Assembly: GCA_947457615.1 (NCBI GenBank)
Contig: CANGWK010000028.1
Coordinates: 1 to 34,415 of the forward strand
Reading direction: 5' to 3'
From: Flavobacteriaceae bacterium
GTDB lineage: Bacteria; Bacteroidota; Bacteroidia; Flavobacteriales; Flavobacteriaceae
Length of the DNA: 34,415 bases
The position numbers and the translations under genes were made by a program. Each line of letters begins with the position of its first letter. Within the stretch, counting starts at the first letter, position 1. Shown here one piece after another: positions 15,400 to 22,667 of the stretch. The notes below the pieces were generated by a model, which searched no databases, was not told where the DNA came from, and saw nothing but the letters and a program-made list of their open reading frames with translations.

Positions 15400-16011
15400 A
15401 TGAACTTCAAAGATATATTTAAAAACAAAAGCACAATGAGCACGGATAAAAAGGATAAAGAAATTCTTGAAAATGATATTAATCTTCCAACAGAAGAAAA
15501 CACAAAAGAAGAAAATACTACGGATAAAGACTCTTCAGGATTTGAAAATGCTGAAGAGTTGAGTGTTGAACAGCAATTAGAAGCAGATTTAGCAAATGAA
15601 AAAGACAAGCATTTACGTCTTTTTGCCGAATTTGAAAACTATAAAAGGCGAACTACTAAAGAACGTATCGAATTATTTAAAACTGCCAATCAAGAAGTCT
15701 TACAAGCCATGTTGCCAGTTCTTGACGATTTTGACAGAGCACTAACTGAAATTTCTAAATCAGAAGATAAAGCATTATTGTTAGGAGTAGAATTAATTCA
15801 TGAAAAATTAAAATCTACACTTGTTTCCAAAGGATTAGAAGAAGTTGAAGTTAGAAAAGGAGATACTTTTAATGCCGATTTTGCCGAAGCAATCACACAA
15901 ATTCCAGCGCCGACTGAAAACTTAAAAGGAAAAATTGTAGATGTGCTTGAAAAAGGCTATAAATTAGGCGATAAGATTATTCGTTTCCCTAAAGTTGTTC
16001 TTGGAAATTAA
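15400..16011 (+). CDS. grpE: GrpE, nucleotide exchange factor of DnaK
   Basis: A 203-residue cytoplasmic cochaperone that drives ADP release from DnaK. Residues 1-60 are acidic and disordered, 60-105 a long coiled coil (VEQQLEADLANEKDKHLRLF), followed by AEFENYKRRTTKERIE and the beta-domain ending in YKLGDKIIRFPKVVLGN, the family's C-terminal signature. ATG 15400 is used; ATG 15436 (MSTDKKDK) is a possible alternative that would lose 12 residues. It forms an operon with dnaJ 54 bases downstream. DnaK is not encoded in the window. The promoter region carries an inverted repeat likely to give stress control. Confidence 0.96.
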   Translation: MNFKDIFKNKSTMSTDKKDKEILENDINLPTEENTKEENTTDKDSSGFENAEELSVEQQLEADLANEKDKHLRLFAEFENYKRRTTKERIELFKTANQEVLQAMLPVLDDFDRALTEISKSEDKALLLGVELIHEKLKSTLVSKGLEEVEVRKGDTFNADFAEAITQIPAPTENLKGKIVDVLEKGYKLGDKIIRFPKVVLGN

Positions 16012-16065
16012 TAGCTACAACTACAATTTTTAGAAAACTAGAGGGAATTTAATTCAATATTAAAA

Positions 16066-17187
16066 ATGAAAAAAGATTTTTACGAAATATTAGGCATTTC
16101 AAAAAGCGCCACACCCGAAGAAATAAAAAAGGCCTACCGCAAAAAAGCGTTGGAATTTCATCCAGATAAAAATCCGGGAGATGCTGCGGCCGAAGAAAAT
16201 TTCAAAGCGTGTGCCGAAGCCTATGAAATATTAAGTGACACAAGTAAAAAAGCGAAATATGATCAATATGGTCACCAAGCCTTTGATGGCGGTGGTGGCG
16301 GTGGCGGACACCACATGAATATGGACGATATTTTTAGCCAATTTGGAGATATTTTTGGTGGTGGAGGTTTTGGTGGCTCTTTTGGTGGAGGATTCGGAGG
16401 AAACTCTGGAGGTCAACGTCGCGTGAAAGGAAGCAATCTTCGTATCAAAGTGAAACTTACCCTAGAAGAAATTGCTAATGGTGTAGAGAAAAAGGTAAAA
16501 GTTAAACGTAAAATCCAAGCGCTTGGTGTAAAATATAAAACTTGTTCTACTTGTAATGGTCAGGGACAAGTTCTTAGAGTTACCAACACTATTTTAGGTA
16601 GAATGCAAACTGCAGCAACCTGTAATGTGTGTGGAGGTTCTGGACAAATTATTGAAAGCAAACCAACCAATGCAGATGCTTACGGAATGATAATGGAAGA
16701 CGAAACAGTATCCATAAAAATTCCGGCAGGAGTTGTAGATGGCATGCAGCTTAAAGTTTCTAGCAAAGGTAACGATGCTCCAGGTAACGGTGTTCCGGGG
16801 GATTTAATTGTTGCTATTGAAGAATTAGAGCACGAATTTTTAAAACGTGAAGGAGAAAATCTTCACTACGATTTGTACGTTAGTTTTCCAGAAGCAGCTT
16901 TAGGAGTCTCCAAAGAAATAGAAGCCGTGAACGGGAAAGTACGAATCAAACTTGAAGAAGGTATTCAATCAGGAAAAATACTGCGATTAAAAGGAAAAGG
17001 AATTCCTAGTATAAATAGTTATGGAAGTGGCGATTTATTAGTTCATGTTAATGTATGGACTCCTAAAACCTTAAACAAAGAGCAACGTATCTTCTTCGAA
17101 AATTCACTTACCGACGAAAATTTTATACCCCATCCTGAAAAAGGGGACAAATCTTTCTTTGATAAGGTAAAAGACATGTTCTCTTAA
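16066..17187 (+). CDS. dnaJ: Chaperone DnaJ with a reduced zinc finger
   Basis: A 373-residue DnaK cochaperone. The J domain (1-70) has HPD at 32-34, which stimulates the DnaK ATPase. A Gly/Phe-rich linker (74-116) carries [15 protein letters not shown]. Instead of the usual four CxxCxGxG repeats only two are present, at 160-167 (CSTCNGQG) and 186-193 (CNVCGGSG), enough for one zinc site. The substrate-binding C-terminal domains follow ([38 protein letters not shown]). I recall the same reduction in other Flavobacterium DnaJ proteins, so it looks like a lineage trait, not damage. Cotranscribed with grpE; terminator at 17214. Confidence 0.95.
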   Translation: MKKDFYEILGISKSATPEEIKKAYRKKALEFHPDKNPGDAAAEENFKACAEAYEILSDTSKKAKYDQYGHQAFDGGGGGGGHHMNMDDIFSQFGDIFGGGGFGGSFGGGFGGNSGGQRRVKGSNLRIKVKLTLEEIANGVEKKVKVKRKIQALGVKYKTCSTCNGQGQVLRVTNTILGRMQTAATCNVCGGSGQIIESKPTNADAYGMIMEDETVSIKIPAGVVDGMQLKVSSKGNDAPGNGVPGDLIVAIEELEHEFLKREGENLHYDLYVSFPEAALGVSKEIEAVNGKVRIKLEEGIQSGKILRLKGKGIPSINSYGSGDLLVHVNVWTPKTLNKEQRIFFENSLTDENFIPHPEKGDKSFFDKVKDMFS

Positions 17188-17213
17188 TTTTTTTGTAATC
17201 AATTTGCAATTTT

Positions 17214-17247
17214 CCCATTCTTGTTTTATTATAAGGGTGGGTTTTTT
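17214..17247 (+). terminator. Terminator after dnaJ
   Basis: CCCATTC (17214-17220) pairs with GGGTGGG (17235-17241), using two G-T pairs, around a 14-base loop, and six T residues follow. Confidence 0.65.
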
Positions 17248-17300
17248 GTAACAAAACACTTGAATTTAAGACTAATTTTTTATATTTACATAGTATAATT

Positions 17301-17355
17301 GCAATAGCAAAGTCAATATTCAATAGCAAAAGTCAAATTCAATGTCAAAAATCAA
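17301..17355. repeat. A-rich direct repeats around CAATAGCAAAGTCAA
   Basis: CAATAGCAAAGTCAA, CAATAGCAAAAGTCAA and CAATGTCAAAAATCAA follow each other in the spacer upstream of the ABC genes. The copies are imperfect, with a period of about 20 bases. No gene is seen here. Confidence 0.5.
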
Positions 17356-17391
17356 TTATAATAGTTAATATAATTTACTACGATCTTTTCT

Positions 17392-17410
17392 CCCTCTCCT
17401 TTGGAGAGGG
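17392..17410. repeat. REP-like hairpin CCCTCTCC-TTT-GGAGAGGG
   Basis: A perfect 8-bp stem with a 3-base loop, followed by TCGGGGAGAG. GC-rich in an AT-rich spacer. The same CTCTCCTTTGGAGAGGG theme is, as I recall, a widespread intergenic repeat in Bacteroidetes and other bacteria. No T-run, so not a terminator. Confidence 0.65.
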
Positions 17411-17483
17411 TCGGGGAGAGTAAATAATAAAACTATTTTATTAAAAAGAATACACCATTAAATTTCAAAATTTAATAAAATTT

Positions 17484-18404
17484 ATGAGCAACATACTCGA
17501 AGTACGCAAAGTAGTAAAGCAATACGGTAATTTCACGGCACTTAACGAAGTCTCTTTATCTATTCCAAACGGAAGTATTTACGGCCTATTAGGTCCTAAT
17601 GGTGCCGGGAAAACTTCTTTAATTCGTATTATCAACCAAATAACCTTGCCAGATAGTGGCGAGATTATTTTGGATGGAAAATTACTACAGCCCAACGATG
17701 TTCAATATATTGGCTACATGCCTGAAGAACGAGGTTTGTACAAATCGATGAAAGTTGGGGAGCAATGTTTTTATTTGGCACAACTAAAAGGCTTGTCCAA
17801 ACACGATGCTAAAACCCAACTGGATTATTGGTTTGAACGACTGGAAATAAAAGGGTGGTGGAACAAGAAAATTGAGGAACTATCTAAAGGAATGGCGCAA
17901 AAAATTCAGTTTGTGGTTACCGTTTTACACCAACCTAAATTGCTTATTCTGGATGAACCTTTCTCTGGCTTTGACCCAGTAAATGCTAATTTAATTAAAG
18001 ATGAAATTATCGAATTGAACAAAAAAGGCACTTCGGTTATTTTTTCTACTCACAGAATGGAAAGTGTAGAAGAAATGTGTGACCACATTGCTCTAATTCA
18101 TAAATCGAATAAACTGATTGAAGGCAAACTAACCGACGTTAAAAAACAATTTCGAACCAATAGTTACGAAGTAGGAATTCTTAGTGAAAACAGCGACAGT
18201 TTACTAAAAGAATTATCGGAAAAATTCACAATTTCCACCACCTATTTTAAATCCCTAAACGACGAACTAAAACTAGAAATTCAAATAGGAAACACAGCTC
18301 CTAATGAACTTTTACAACTTTTAATTCAACGTGGGCAAGTAACCCATTTTATGGAGAAAATCCCCAGTGTAAATGATATTTTTATAAAAACAGTAACCGA
18401 TTAG
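17484..18404 (+). CDS. ABC transporter ATP-binding protein (NatA-like)
   Basis: A 306-residue ATPase subunit of an ABC-2 type exporter. Walker A GPNGAGKT is at 37-44, the signature loop is LSKGM at 133-137 (a common variant of LSGGQ in this subfamily), Walker B LLILDEP at 153-159, and the switch His lies in IFSTHRME. The C-terminal 80 residues form the DUF4162-like extension often present on NatA-type ATPases. The partner permease starts 121 bases downstream. The pair resembles the NatA-NatB sodium exporter, but related exporters carry other substrates, so the cargo is not assigned. Confidence 0.92.
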   Translation: MSNILEVRKVVKQYGNFTALNEVSLSIPNGSIYGLLGPNGAGKTSLIRIINQITLPDSGEIILDGKLLQPNDVQYIGYMPEERGLYKSMKVGEQCFYLAQLKGLSKHDAKTQLDYWFERLEIKGWWNKKIEELSKGMAQKIQFVVTVLHQPKLLILDEPFSGFDPVNANLIKDEIIELNKKGTSVIFSTHRMESVEEMCDHIALIHKSNKLIEGKLTDVKKQFRTNSYEVGILSENSDSLLKELSEKFTISTTYFKSLNDELKLEIQIGNTAPNELLQLLIQRGQVTHFMEKIPSVNDIFIKTVTD

Positions 18405-18411
18405 ATTATTA

Positions 18412-18520
18412 GAAAATTAGATCTTTAGATCTCTTAGATTTTATTAATTGTCTAAAAATCTAAGAAATTATAAAAGGTCTAAAAAAGTGTAAGTAGTCTA
18501 GAACATCTAAGCAAGTCTAA
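18412..18520. repeat. TCTAA/TTAGA repeat tract with hairpin
   Basis: The spacer between the ATPase and permease genes is built from repeats of TCTAA and TTAGA. TCTTAGATTTT (18432-18442) pairs perfectly with AAAATCTAAGA (18455-18465), an 11-bp stem with a 12-base loop. No T-run follows directly, so it may act as an mRNA stability or attenuation hairpin. Confidence 0.55.
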
Positions 18521-18525
18521 AAAAA

Positions 18526-19830
18526 ATGAGCAAATTAGCACTAATAATAAGAAGAGAATTTATTGCCAAAGTTCGCAATAAATCATTTATAGTAATGACG
18601 TTTTTAAGTCCGTTATTATTTGTAGGTATCGCGGTTTTTGTAGGCTATTTAAGCAATATGAAATCCGAAATGAAAACCATCGTTATTCACGATGCCACGG
18701 GTAGATTTGTAAACGAATTTAAAAGCGATAAAGAATACAAATACCTTAATTTATCTAATGTCGATTTAAAGATTCTAAAAGACAGCATAGTTAAAGAAAG
18801 TTACCAAGGACTATTAGTAATTCCAAATAGTGGCGATACTACTTCTTTACAAAACAAAGTGCAATATATATCTAGCGATAGCCCAAGCGTGACTTATATA
18901 AATGAATTAGAAGACGTTATAGCCAAAAAAGTCACCTCCGAAAATTTCCAAAGAGAAGGTCTTGACACCCTCAAAATTAATAAAGCCAAAGCAAATGTTT
19001 CTATCAGTCTTGCCAAAGCCTCTGGTGAAACAGCACTAAAGGGACTTAACGAAATGAAAATTATCATTGGTGGTGCTTTTGGTTACTTAATTATGATGTT
19101 CATCATTTTGTATGGTAACATGGTAATGCGAAGCGTCATTGAAGAAAAAACTTCCCGAATTATCGAGGTAATTATTTCCTCCGTAAAACCATTTCAATTA
19201 ATGATGGGAAAAATCATCGGCACCTCCCTAGCAGGAATACTTCAATTTCTCATTTGGGCACTACTTGGCTTGACGGCAATGTTAGTTTTGTCTTCTGTTT
19301 TCGGAGTGCAGATGAATGCCACCACCGGATCTCAAACCCAAGCATTACAAGCTGCACAACACCAAATGGGCGGTGAATTCCAAATGTATTTAAATGAAAT
19401 CTGGAACCTACCAATAGCCACTATCTTAATTTCATTTATTATTTATTTCATTGGTGGTTACTTTCTGTACAGTTCCTTTTATGCCTCTATTGGTGCTGCA
19501 GTTGATAACGAAACCGACTCCCAGCAATTTCTTCTACCCATCATAATGCCATTAATTTTAGGAGTTTACATCGGTTTTTTTACAGTAATCAACGATCCAC
19601 ACGGCACTATGGCTACTGTATTTTCAATGGTTCCTCTAACCTCTCCAATTGTCATGATGATGCGAATTCCGTTTGGAGTGCCATGGTGGCAAATTGCAAT
19701 TTCCATAACTTTATTATTTGGTACGTTCCTTGGAGTAGTATGGTTTGCATCCAAAATTTACCGTGTCGGAATACTAATGTACGGCAAAAAACCATCTTGG
19801 AAAGAACTATATAAATGGCTTAAATATTAA
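18526..19830 (+). CDS. ABC-2 type permease (NatB-like)
   Basis: A 434-residue membrane subunit. It starts with the typical cytoplasmic SKLALIIRREFIAKVRNKSFIVMTFLSPLL segment and first membrane helix, has a large extracytoplasmic domain (about 55-180), and then a cluster of about five membrane helices from 185 to 415 with VIEEKTSRIIEVIISSVKPFQLMMGKI, the hallmark of the ABC2_membrane_3/NatB group. It works with the ATPase encoded just upstream. Probably an exporter; the substrate is unknown. No clear terminator follows; a gene-poor repeat region begins. Confidence 0.92.
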   Translation: MSKLALIIRREFIAKVRNKSFIVMTFLSPLLFVGIAVFVGYLSNMKSEMKTIVIHDATGRFVNEFKSDKEYKYLNLSNVDLKILKDSIVKESYQGLLVIPNSGDTTSLQNKVQYISSDSPSVTYINELEDVIAKKVTSENFQREGLDTLKINKAKANVSISLAKASGETALKGLNEMKIIIGGAFGYLIMMFIILYGNMVMRSVIEEKTSRIIEVIISSVKPFQLMMGKIIGTSLAGILQFLIWALLGLTAMLVLSSVFGVQMNATTGSQTQALQAAQHQMGGEFQMYLNEIWNLPIATILISFIIYFIGGYFLYSSFYASIGAAVDNETDSQQFLLPIIMPLILGVYIGFFTVINDPHGTMATVFSMVPLTSPIVMMMRIPFGVPWWQIAISITLLFGTFLGVVWFASKIYRVGILMYGKKPSWKELYKWLKY

Positions 19831-19869
19831 TAATCAGTAGCGAATGATTTGGGCATTTTCACCAATGGT

Positions 19870-19982
19870 AATTCCCGCTTTTCGTTGCAATCTGTCATTG
19901 CGAGGCACGAAGCAATCCAATTGCACTTTTCGTTATCGCAATGCCAGGATTTCCACTTCTATCGGGGCTAGATAGGTTATGT
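19870..19982 (-). repeat. Composite intergenic repeat block
   Basis: On the minus strand it opens with AGCCCCGATAGAAGTGGAAA and ends with AACGAAAAGCGGGAAT, end sequences I recall from a common Flavobacterium intergenic element. Inside are two hairpins with ATTGC/GCAAT stems, one being GCGAGGCACGAAGCAATCC (19900-19918), related to 369-387. The plus-strand 13-mer CCCGCTTTTCGTT (19874-19886) occurs again at 21234-21246. Confidence 0.6.
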
Positions 19983-20013
19983 CTTTTGTGAAAATAGTAT
20001 TTTCCACCACCTT

Positions 20014-20038
20014 GTCATTCCGACGCAGGAGGAATCTC
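20014..20038. repeat. Hairpin repeat with ATTCC/GGAAT stem
   Basis: GTCATTCCGACGCAGGAGG followed by AATCTC contains the pair ATTCC/GGAAT. The GTCATTCCGACG-AGGAATCTC form is a repeat I recall from many Bacteroidetes intergenic regions. Confidence 0.5.
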
Positions 20039-20145
20039 ATCCTAAAATAATATTTTAAAAGAAACTACAATTAAACAACAATTCATCCTTTTCCTACAAA
20101 TAAGTAAAAATTTATATATTTAAAGATTAATTTATACAAATTTTG

Positions 20146-20153
20146 TATTTTTG
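20146..20153 (+). promoter_or_regulatory. -7 promoter box of the orphan secreted-protein gene
   Basis: TATTTTTG matches TAnnTTTG, 24 bases before ATG 20178. The expected leader starts within a 12-A run. No TTG at -33 spacing is visible. Confidence 0.4.
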
Positions 20154-20177
20154 AAAAAAAAAAAATATAAGAAAATC

Positions 20178-20660
20178 ATGAAAAAAATAATATTTTTCAT
20201 AATCATTATGATTACCTTTAATAGTTTTTCTCAAGAAGTTGAAAATCTAATTGGTTTAGAAATTAATTCCAAAGTATTTCAAGATTATCTAAATAAATTA
20301 GGAACAGAACCAACAATAACCAGAGTATTACCAGACAATTTTTATTATATCTTTAAATCAAAAGGAATTGATTTTTCAATTAATAATTCAGATATTATTA
20401 TTGCTGTTTTTTTGTATTCAGAAAGTTCAGATGGACATAGACAGTTTCAAGGTAAAAAACCTTACAATATTGAATTTACAGACAATAGAAAAATGGTAGA
20501 AACAAAACTTGGACCTCCTGATGTAAATGGAGGGGGAGGGGCTATTGAATATTGGAGTATTTGGAAAAATAATAAAATCAAGATTTCTGTAAGTTATAAA
20601 TCAAAAGATCAAGAGGATATGAATAATAAAATTAAATCAATTACTATTTTAGGAAAATAA
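20178..20660 (+). CDS. Secreted protein of unknown function
   Basis: I do not recognise the family. The 160-residue product has a signal peptide (1-19, ending FNSFSQ) without a lipobox. The mature part looks alpha/beta: VENLIGLEINSKVFQDYLNKLG, then a segment with FYYIFKSKGIDFSI, a strand IIIAVFLYSES, the turn FQGKKPYNIEFTD, and KMVETKLGPPD with a GGGG turn. The layout (domain on LG, exposed strand, LPY-like turn, VE..LG.P) recalls small immunity-like or BLIP-like folds, but this is only an impression. Very AT-rich except for a G-rich run at 20529-20540. ATG 20178 is chosen over TTG 20151, which would add a poly-Lys leader from the A-run. Confidence 0.7.
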   Translation: MKKIIFFIIIMITFNSFSQEVENLIGLEINSKVFQDYLNKLGTEPTITRVLPDNFYYIFKSKGIDFSINNSDIIIAVFLYSESSDGHRQFQGKKPYNIEFTDNRKMVETKLGPPDVNGGGGAIEYWSIWKNNKIKISVSYKSKDQEDMNNKIKSITILGK

Positions 20661-20800
20661 AAAAATAAGTTATAGTTTCTGTTAGTTCTCACATCAAGTC
20701 ATTAATAATTTAAATATTTTTCACAATAAAATCTAAATTACTTTCATACATCATTTGTTTTGTATGATATAAAATAAAATCATCCTCTTATATTAGAAAA

Positions 20801-21061
20801 ATGAAAAATTTAAATCTCTGGAAAAATATACTTATGTTTTGGATACTTTTAGGAACAACAATTACTGGGTACTTTTATATATTTCCTGTAACTGAAAAAT
20901 ATACTGAACATTATGGAAAAGGGTTTGAAAATATGGAACAAATTTTTGGTCCAAAAGTAATTACACATACAATACCTATTTCCCAAATAAGTTTATTAAT
21001 AACCACTATAGGTTTAATTGTTATTTGGTGGTTTAAAATAAATTCAAAATCTCAAAAGTAA
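20801..21061 (+). CDS. Small two-helix membrane protein
   Basis: An unrecognised 86-residue protein with two predicted membrane helices, about 9-28 (ILMFWILLGTTITGYFYIF) and 60-79 (ISLLITTIGLIVIWWF). The 30-residue stretch between them is polar and aromatic (TEKYTEHYGKGFENMEQIF), and the C-terminus is basic (KINSKSQK). Both ends are probably cytoplasmic. It follows the secreted-protein gene by 140 bases, in the same islet. The ATG has an A-rich upstream tract. Coding status is likely but rests on the reading frame and hydrophobic pattern alone. Confidence 0.6.
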   Translation: MKNLNLWKNILMFWILLGTTITGYFYIFPVTEKYTEHYGKGFENMEQIFGPKVITHTIPISQISLLITTIGLIVIWWFKINSKSQK

Positions 21062-21127
21062 TTTTATGAAATCCACACTCTGCGCGAAGTATCACGACTT
21101 CTTGCCAACAAACAAATTAAAACTAAA

Positions 21128-21169
21128 CCCGATAGCGCGGATTTTCAATCCGTGCCCACAAAGAAATTA
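21128..21169 (-). repeat. 42-bp direct repeat, copy 1
   Basis: Identical over 42 bases to 21346-21387. It contains CGGATT-TTC-AATCCG, a 6-bp hairpin with extra G-C pairs at its base. On the minus strand it reads GGGCACGGATTGAAAATCCG, like REP elements linked to RAYT transposases in Bacteroidetes, as I recall. Strand given by that orientation. Confidence 0.75.
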
Positions 21170-21345
21170 AAAATAAACTCTGCTCCCCGAAGAGTTATAT
21201 AGAGTCTTGATGCTCTGCGATAGTATCCAGACCCCCGCTTTTCGTTTCCATCTCTTTGAGTGAAGTATCCCGACCGCTTTTATAGTTGGGGGATATAAAA
21301 AAACTGTTTTTTTAGACTGTAATTTTGGCAATAAACGTTGTTCAC

Positions 21346-21387
21346 CCCGATAGCGCGGATTTTCAATCCGTGCCCACAAAGAAATTA
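21346..21387 (-). repeat. 42-bp direct repeat, copy 2
   Basis: Exact second copy of 21128-21169, 218 bases downstream in the same orientation, with the same CGGATT/AATCCG hairpin. It ends 6 bases before a terminator. Confidence 0.75.
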
Positions 21388-21392
21388 TAACT

Positions 21393-21421
21393 AAAACCAC
21401 ATTTTAACAATGTGGTTTTTT
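21393..21421 (+). terminator. Terminator upstream of pdxH
   Basis: AAAACCACATT (21393-21403) pairs perfectly with AATGTGGTTTT (21409-21419), an 11-bp stem with a 5-base loop and T-run. It may end transcripts from the islet, which separates it from the pdxH operon. Confidence 0.85.
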
Positions 21422-21526
21422 GTATATCTAAAGATACTTTTTCCATATCATAATTGTTAATTAATATGATCTTTTTATTATTAAAAATACCAAAAACTTT
21501 GCGAACTTTGCATTTAATATTATACT

Positions 21527-22171
21527 ATGAAAGATTTAAGTAATTATAGAAAATCCTACGACAAAAGTGAACTTCTCGAGAATAGTATCCCTGAAGATCC
21601 CATTAATTTATTTAATAAGTGGTTTCATGAAACCGAGGATTTTGGTGGAGTAGAGGAGGTTAACGCAATGACTATTGCTACTATTGGCATGGATGGTTTT
21701 CCTAAATCGCGCGTTGTATTACTCAAGAAATTCAACGAGGAAGGATTTATATTTTATACCAACTACAATTCTGAAAAAGGAAAAGCAATAAAAAATAATC
21801 CAAATATCTGTCTTTCTTTTTTTTGGACAAGTCTTGAACGACAAGTTATTATTAAAGGAGTAGCCGAAAAAACTTCCGAAGTAATCTCAGATAATTATTT
21901 TTCTTCCCGTCCGGATGGAAGTAAACTAGGTGCAATTGTCTCTCATCAGAGTGAGATTATTCCGAATAGAGAATACTTAGAAACAAACTTACAATTATTA
22001 GAAGAACAATACCAGGGGAAAGAAATTGACCGACCTAAAAATTGGGGAGGTTATTTAGTTCGTCCTCAAGAAGTAGAATTTTGGCAAGGAAGGGCCAATA
22101 GACTTCACGACAGAATTCGATATAAATTGCAATCCGACTTCAGATGGAAAACGGACAGGCTTTCTCCATAA
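21527..22171 (+). CDS. pdxH: Pyridoxamine 5'-phosphate oxidase
   Basis: A 214-residue FMN enzyme that makes pyridoxal 5'-phosphate from pyridoxine or pyridoxamine phosphate, the last step of vitamin B6 synthesis and salvage. Family segments are present in order: NAMTIATIGMDGFPKSRVVLLK, GFIFYTNYNSEKGKAI (FMN and phosphate contacts), SSRPDGSKLGAIVSHQS, and the C-terminal EFWQGRANRLHDRIRYK with WKTDRLSP. Length is normal. It is the first gene of a five-gene operon; the gap to sixA is 10 bases. I see no exact TAnnTTTG box before it. Confidence 0.96.
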   Translation: MKDLSNYRKSYDKSELLENSIPEDPINLFNKWFHETEDFGGVEEVNAMTIATIGMDGFPKSRVVLLKKFNEEGFIFYTNYNSEKGKAIKNNPNICLSFFWTSLERQVIIKGVAEKTSEVISDNYFSSRPDGSKLGAIVSHQSEIIPNREYLETNLQLLEEQYQGKEIDRPKNWGGYLVRPQEVEFWQGRANRLHDRIRYKLQSDFRWKTDRLSP

Positions 22172-22181
22172 ATTAAATAAA

Positions 22182-22664
22182 ATGAAAAACATTATCCTTA
22201 TTCGGCACGCAAAATCAAGTTGGGAATTTCCTATTCTAGATAAAGAACGAGAGTTAACGAATAACGGAATAAAAAGAGCTATTGAGGTTGCAAATAATTC
22301 AATACCATATATCGTTTCTTCAGCAACTATTTGGTGTAGCAGTGCTAAAAGAACCTTATTAACAGCCAATATATTTTTTAAAATTTGGAATTTCGACACC
22401 AATAAAATCAGTATAAAAGAAGATTTGTATACTTTTAATTGTTCTGAACTTGAAGAAATTGTTAAATCTTGCCCTAATCAATGTGAATTCTTAATTCTTT
22501 TTGGTCATAATGATGCAATTACGGATTTTGTTAATAAATTTGGCAATAAATATATTTCCAATGTACCAACATCTGGAATGATATCTATTAATTTCGATAC
22601 TGACTGTTGGTCTGAAATTACAAAAGGTATAATCCAAACCATTATTTTCCCAAGTAAGAATTAA
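22182..22664 (+). CDS. sixA: SixA-type phosphohistidine phosphatase
   Basis: A 160-residue member of the histidine phosphatase superfamily. The N-terminal motif RHAKSSW is at 8-14, with catalytic His9, and the second His lies in LILFGHNDAIT. The CSSAKRTLLTA segment is the usual third element. SixA removes phosphate from phosphohistidine proteins. Here it is placed between pdxH and ppk1, 3 bases before the latter; PPK1 itself forms a phosphohistidine intermediate, so a functional link is conceivable but is only inference. Confidence 0.88.
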   Translation: MKNIILIRHAKSSWEFPILDKERELTNNGIKRAIEVANNSIPYIVSSATIWCSSAKRTLLTANIFFKIWNFDTNKISIKEDLYTFNCSELEEIVKSCPNQCEFLILFGHNDAITDFVNKFGNKYISNVPTSGMISINFDTDCWSEITKGIIQTIIFPSKN

Positions 22665-22667
22665 CAT

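Larger units (their letters stand above)
19831..20177. other. Gene-free repeat spacer, left edge of an islet
   Basis: No gene is visible in about 345 bases. It holds a repeat block at 19870-19982 and another at 20014-20038, then a very AT-rich stretch with the -7 box TATTTTTG (20146-20153) and a run of 12 A residues (20154-20165) directly before the next gene. Confidence 0.65.
21062..21526. other. Gene-free repeat spacer, right edge of the islet
   Basis: No gene is supported in about 465 bases; an open frame on the minus strand here only crosses repeats. The spacer holds two 42-bp direct repeats, a partial copy of the left block (21234-21246), two related GAAGTATC-CGAC fragments (21087 and 21263), and a terminator hairpin at 21393-21421. 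Confidence 0.7.

Noticed and set aside
19831..20177. Insertion sequence remnant upstream of the orphan gene
   Set aside because: No transposase fragment or terminal inverted repeats with target duplication were found; only short hairpin repeats.
21167..21400. Minus-strand open frame of 77 codons
   Set aside because: It runs through both copies of the 42-bp repeat and a terminator; a coding role is unlikely.
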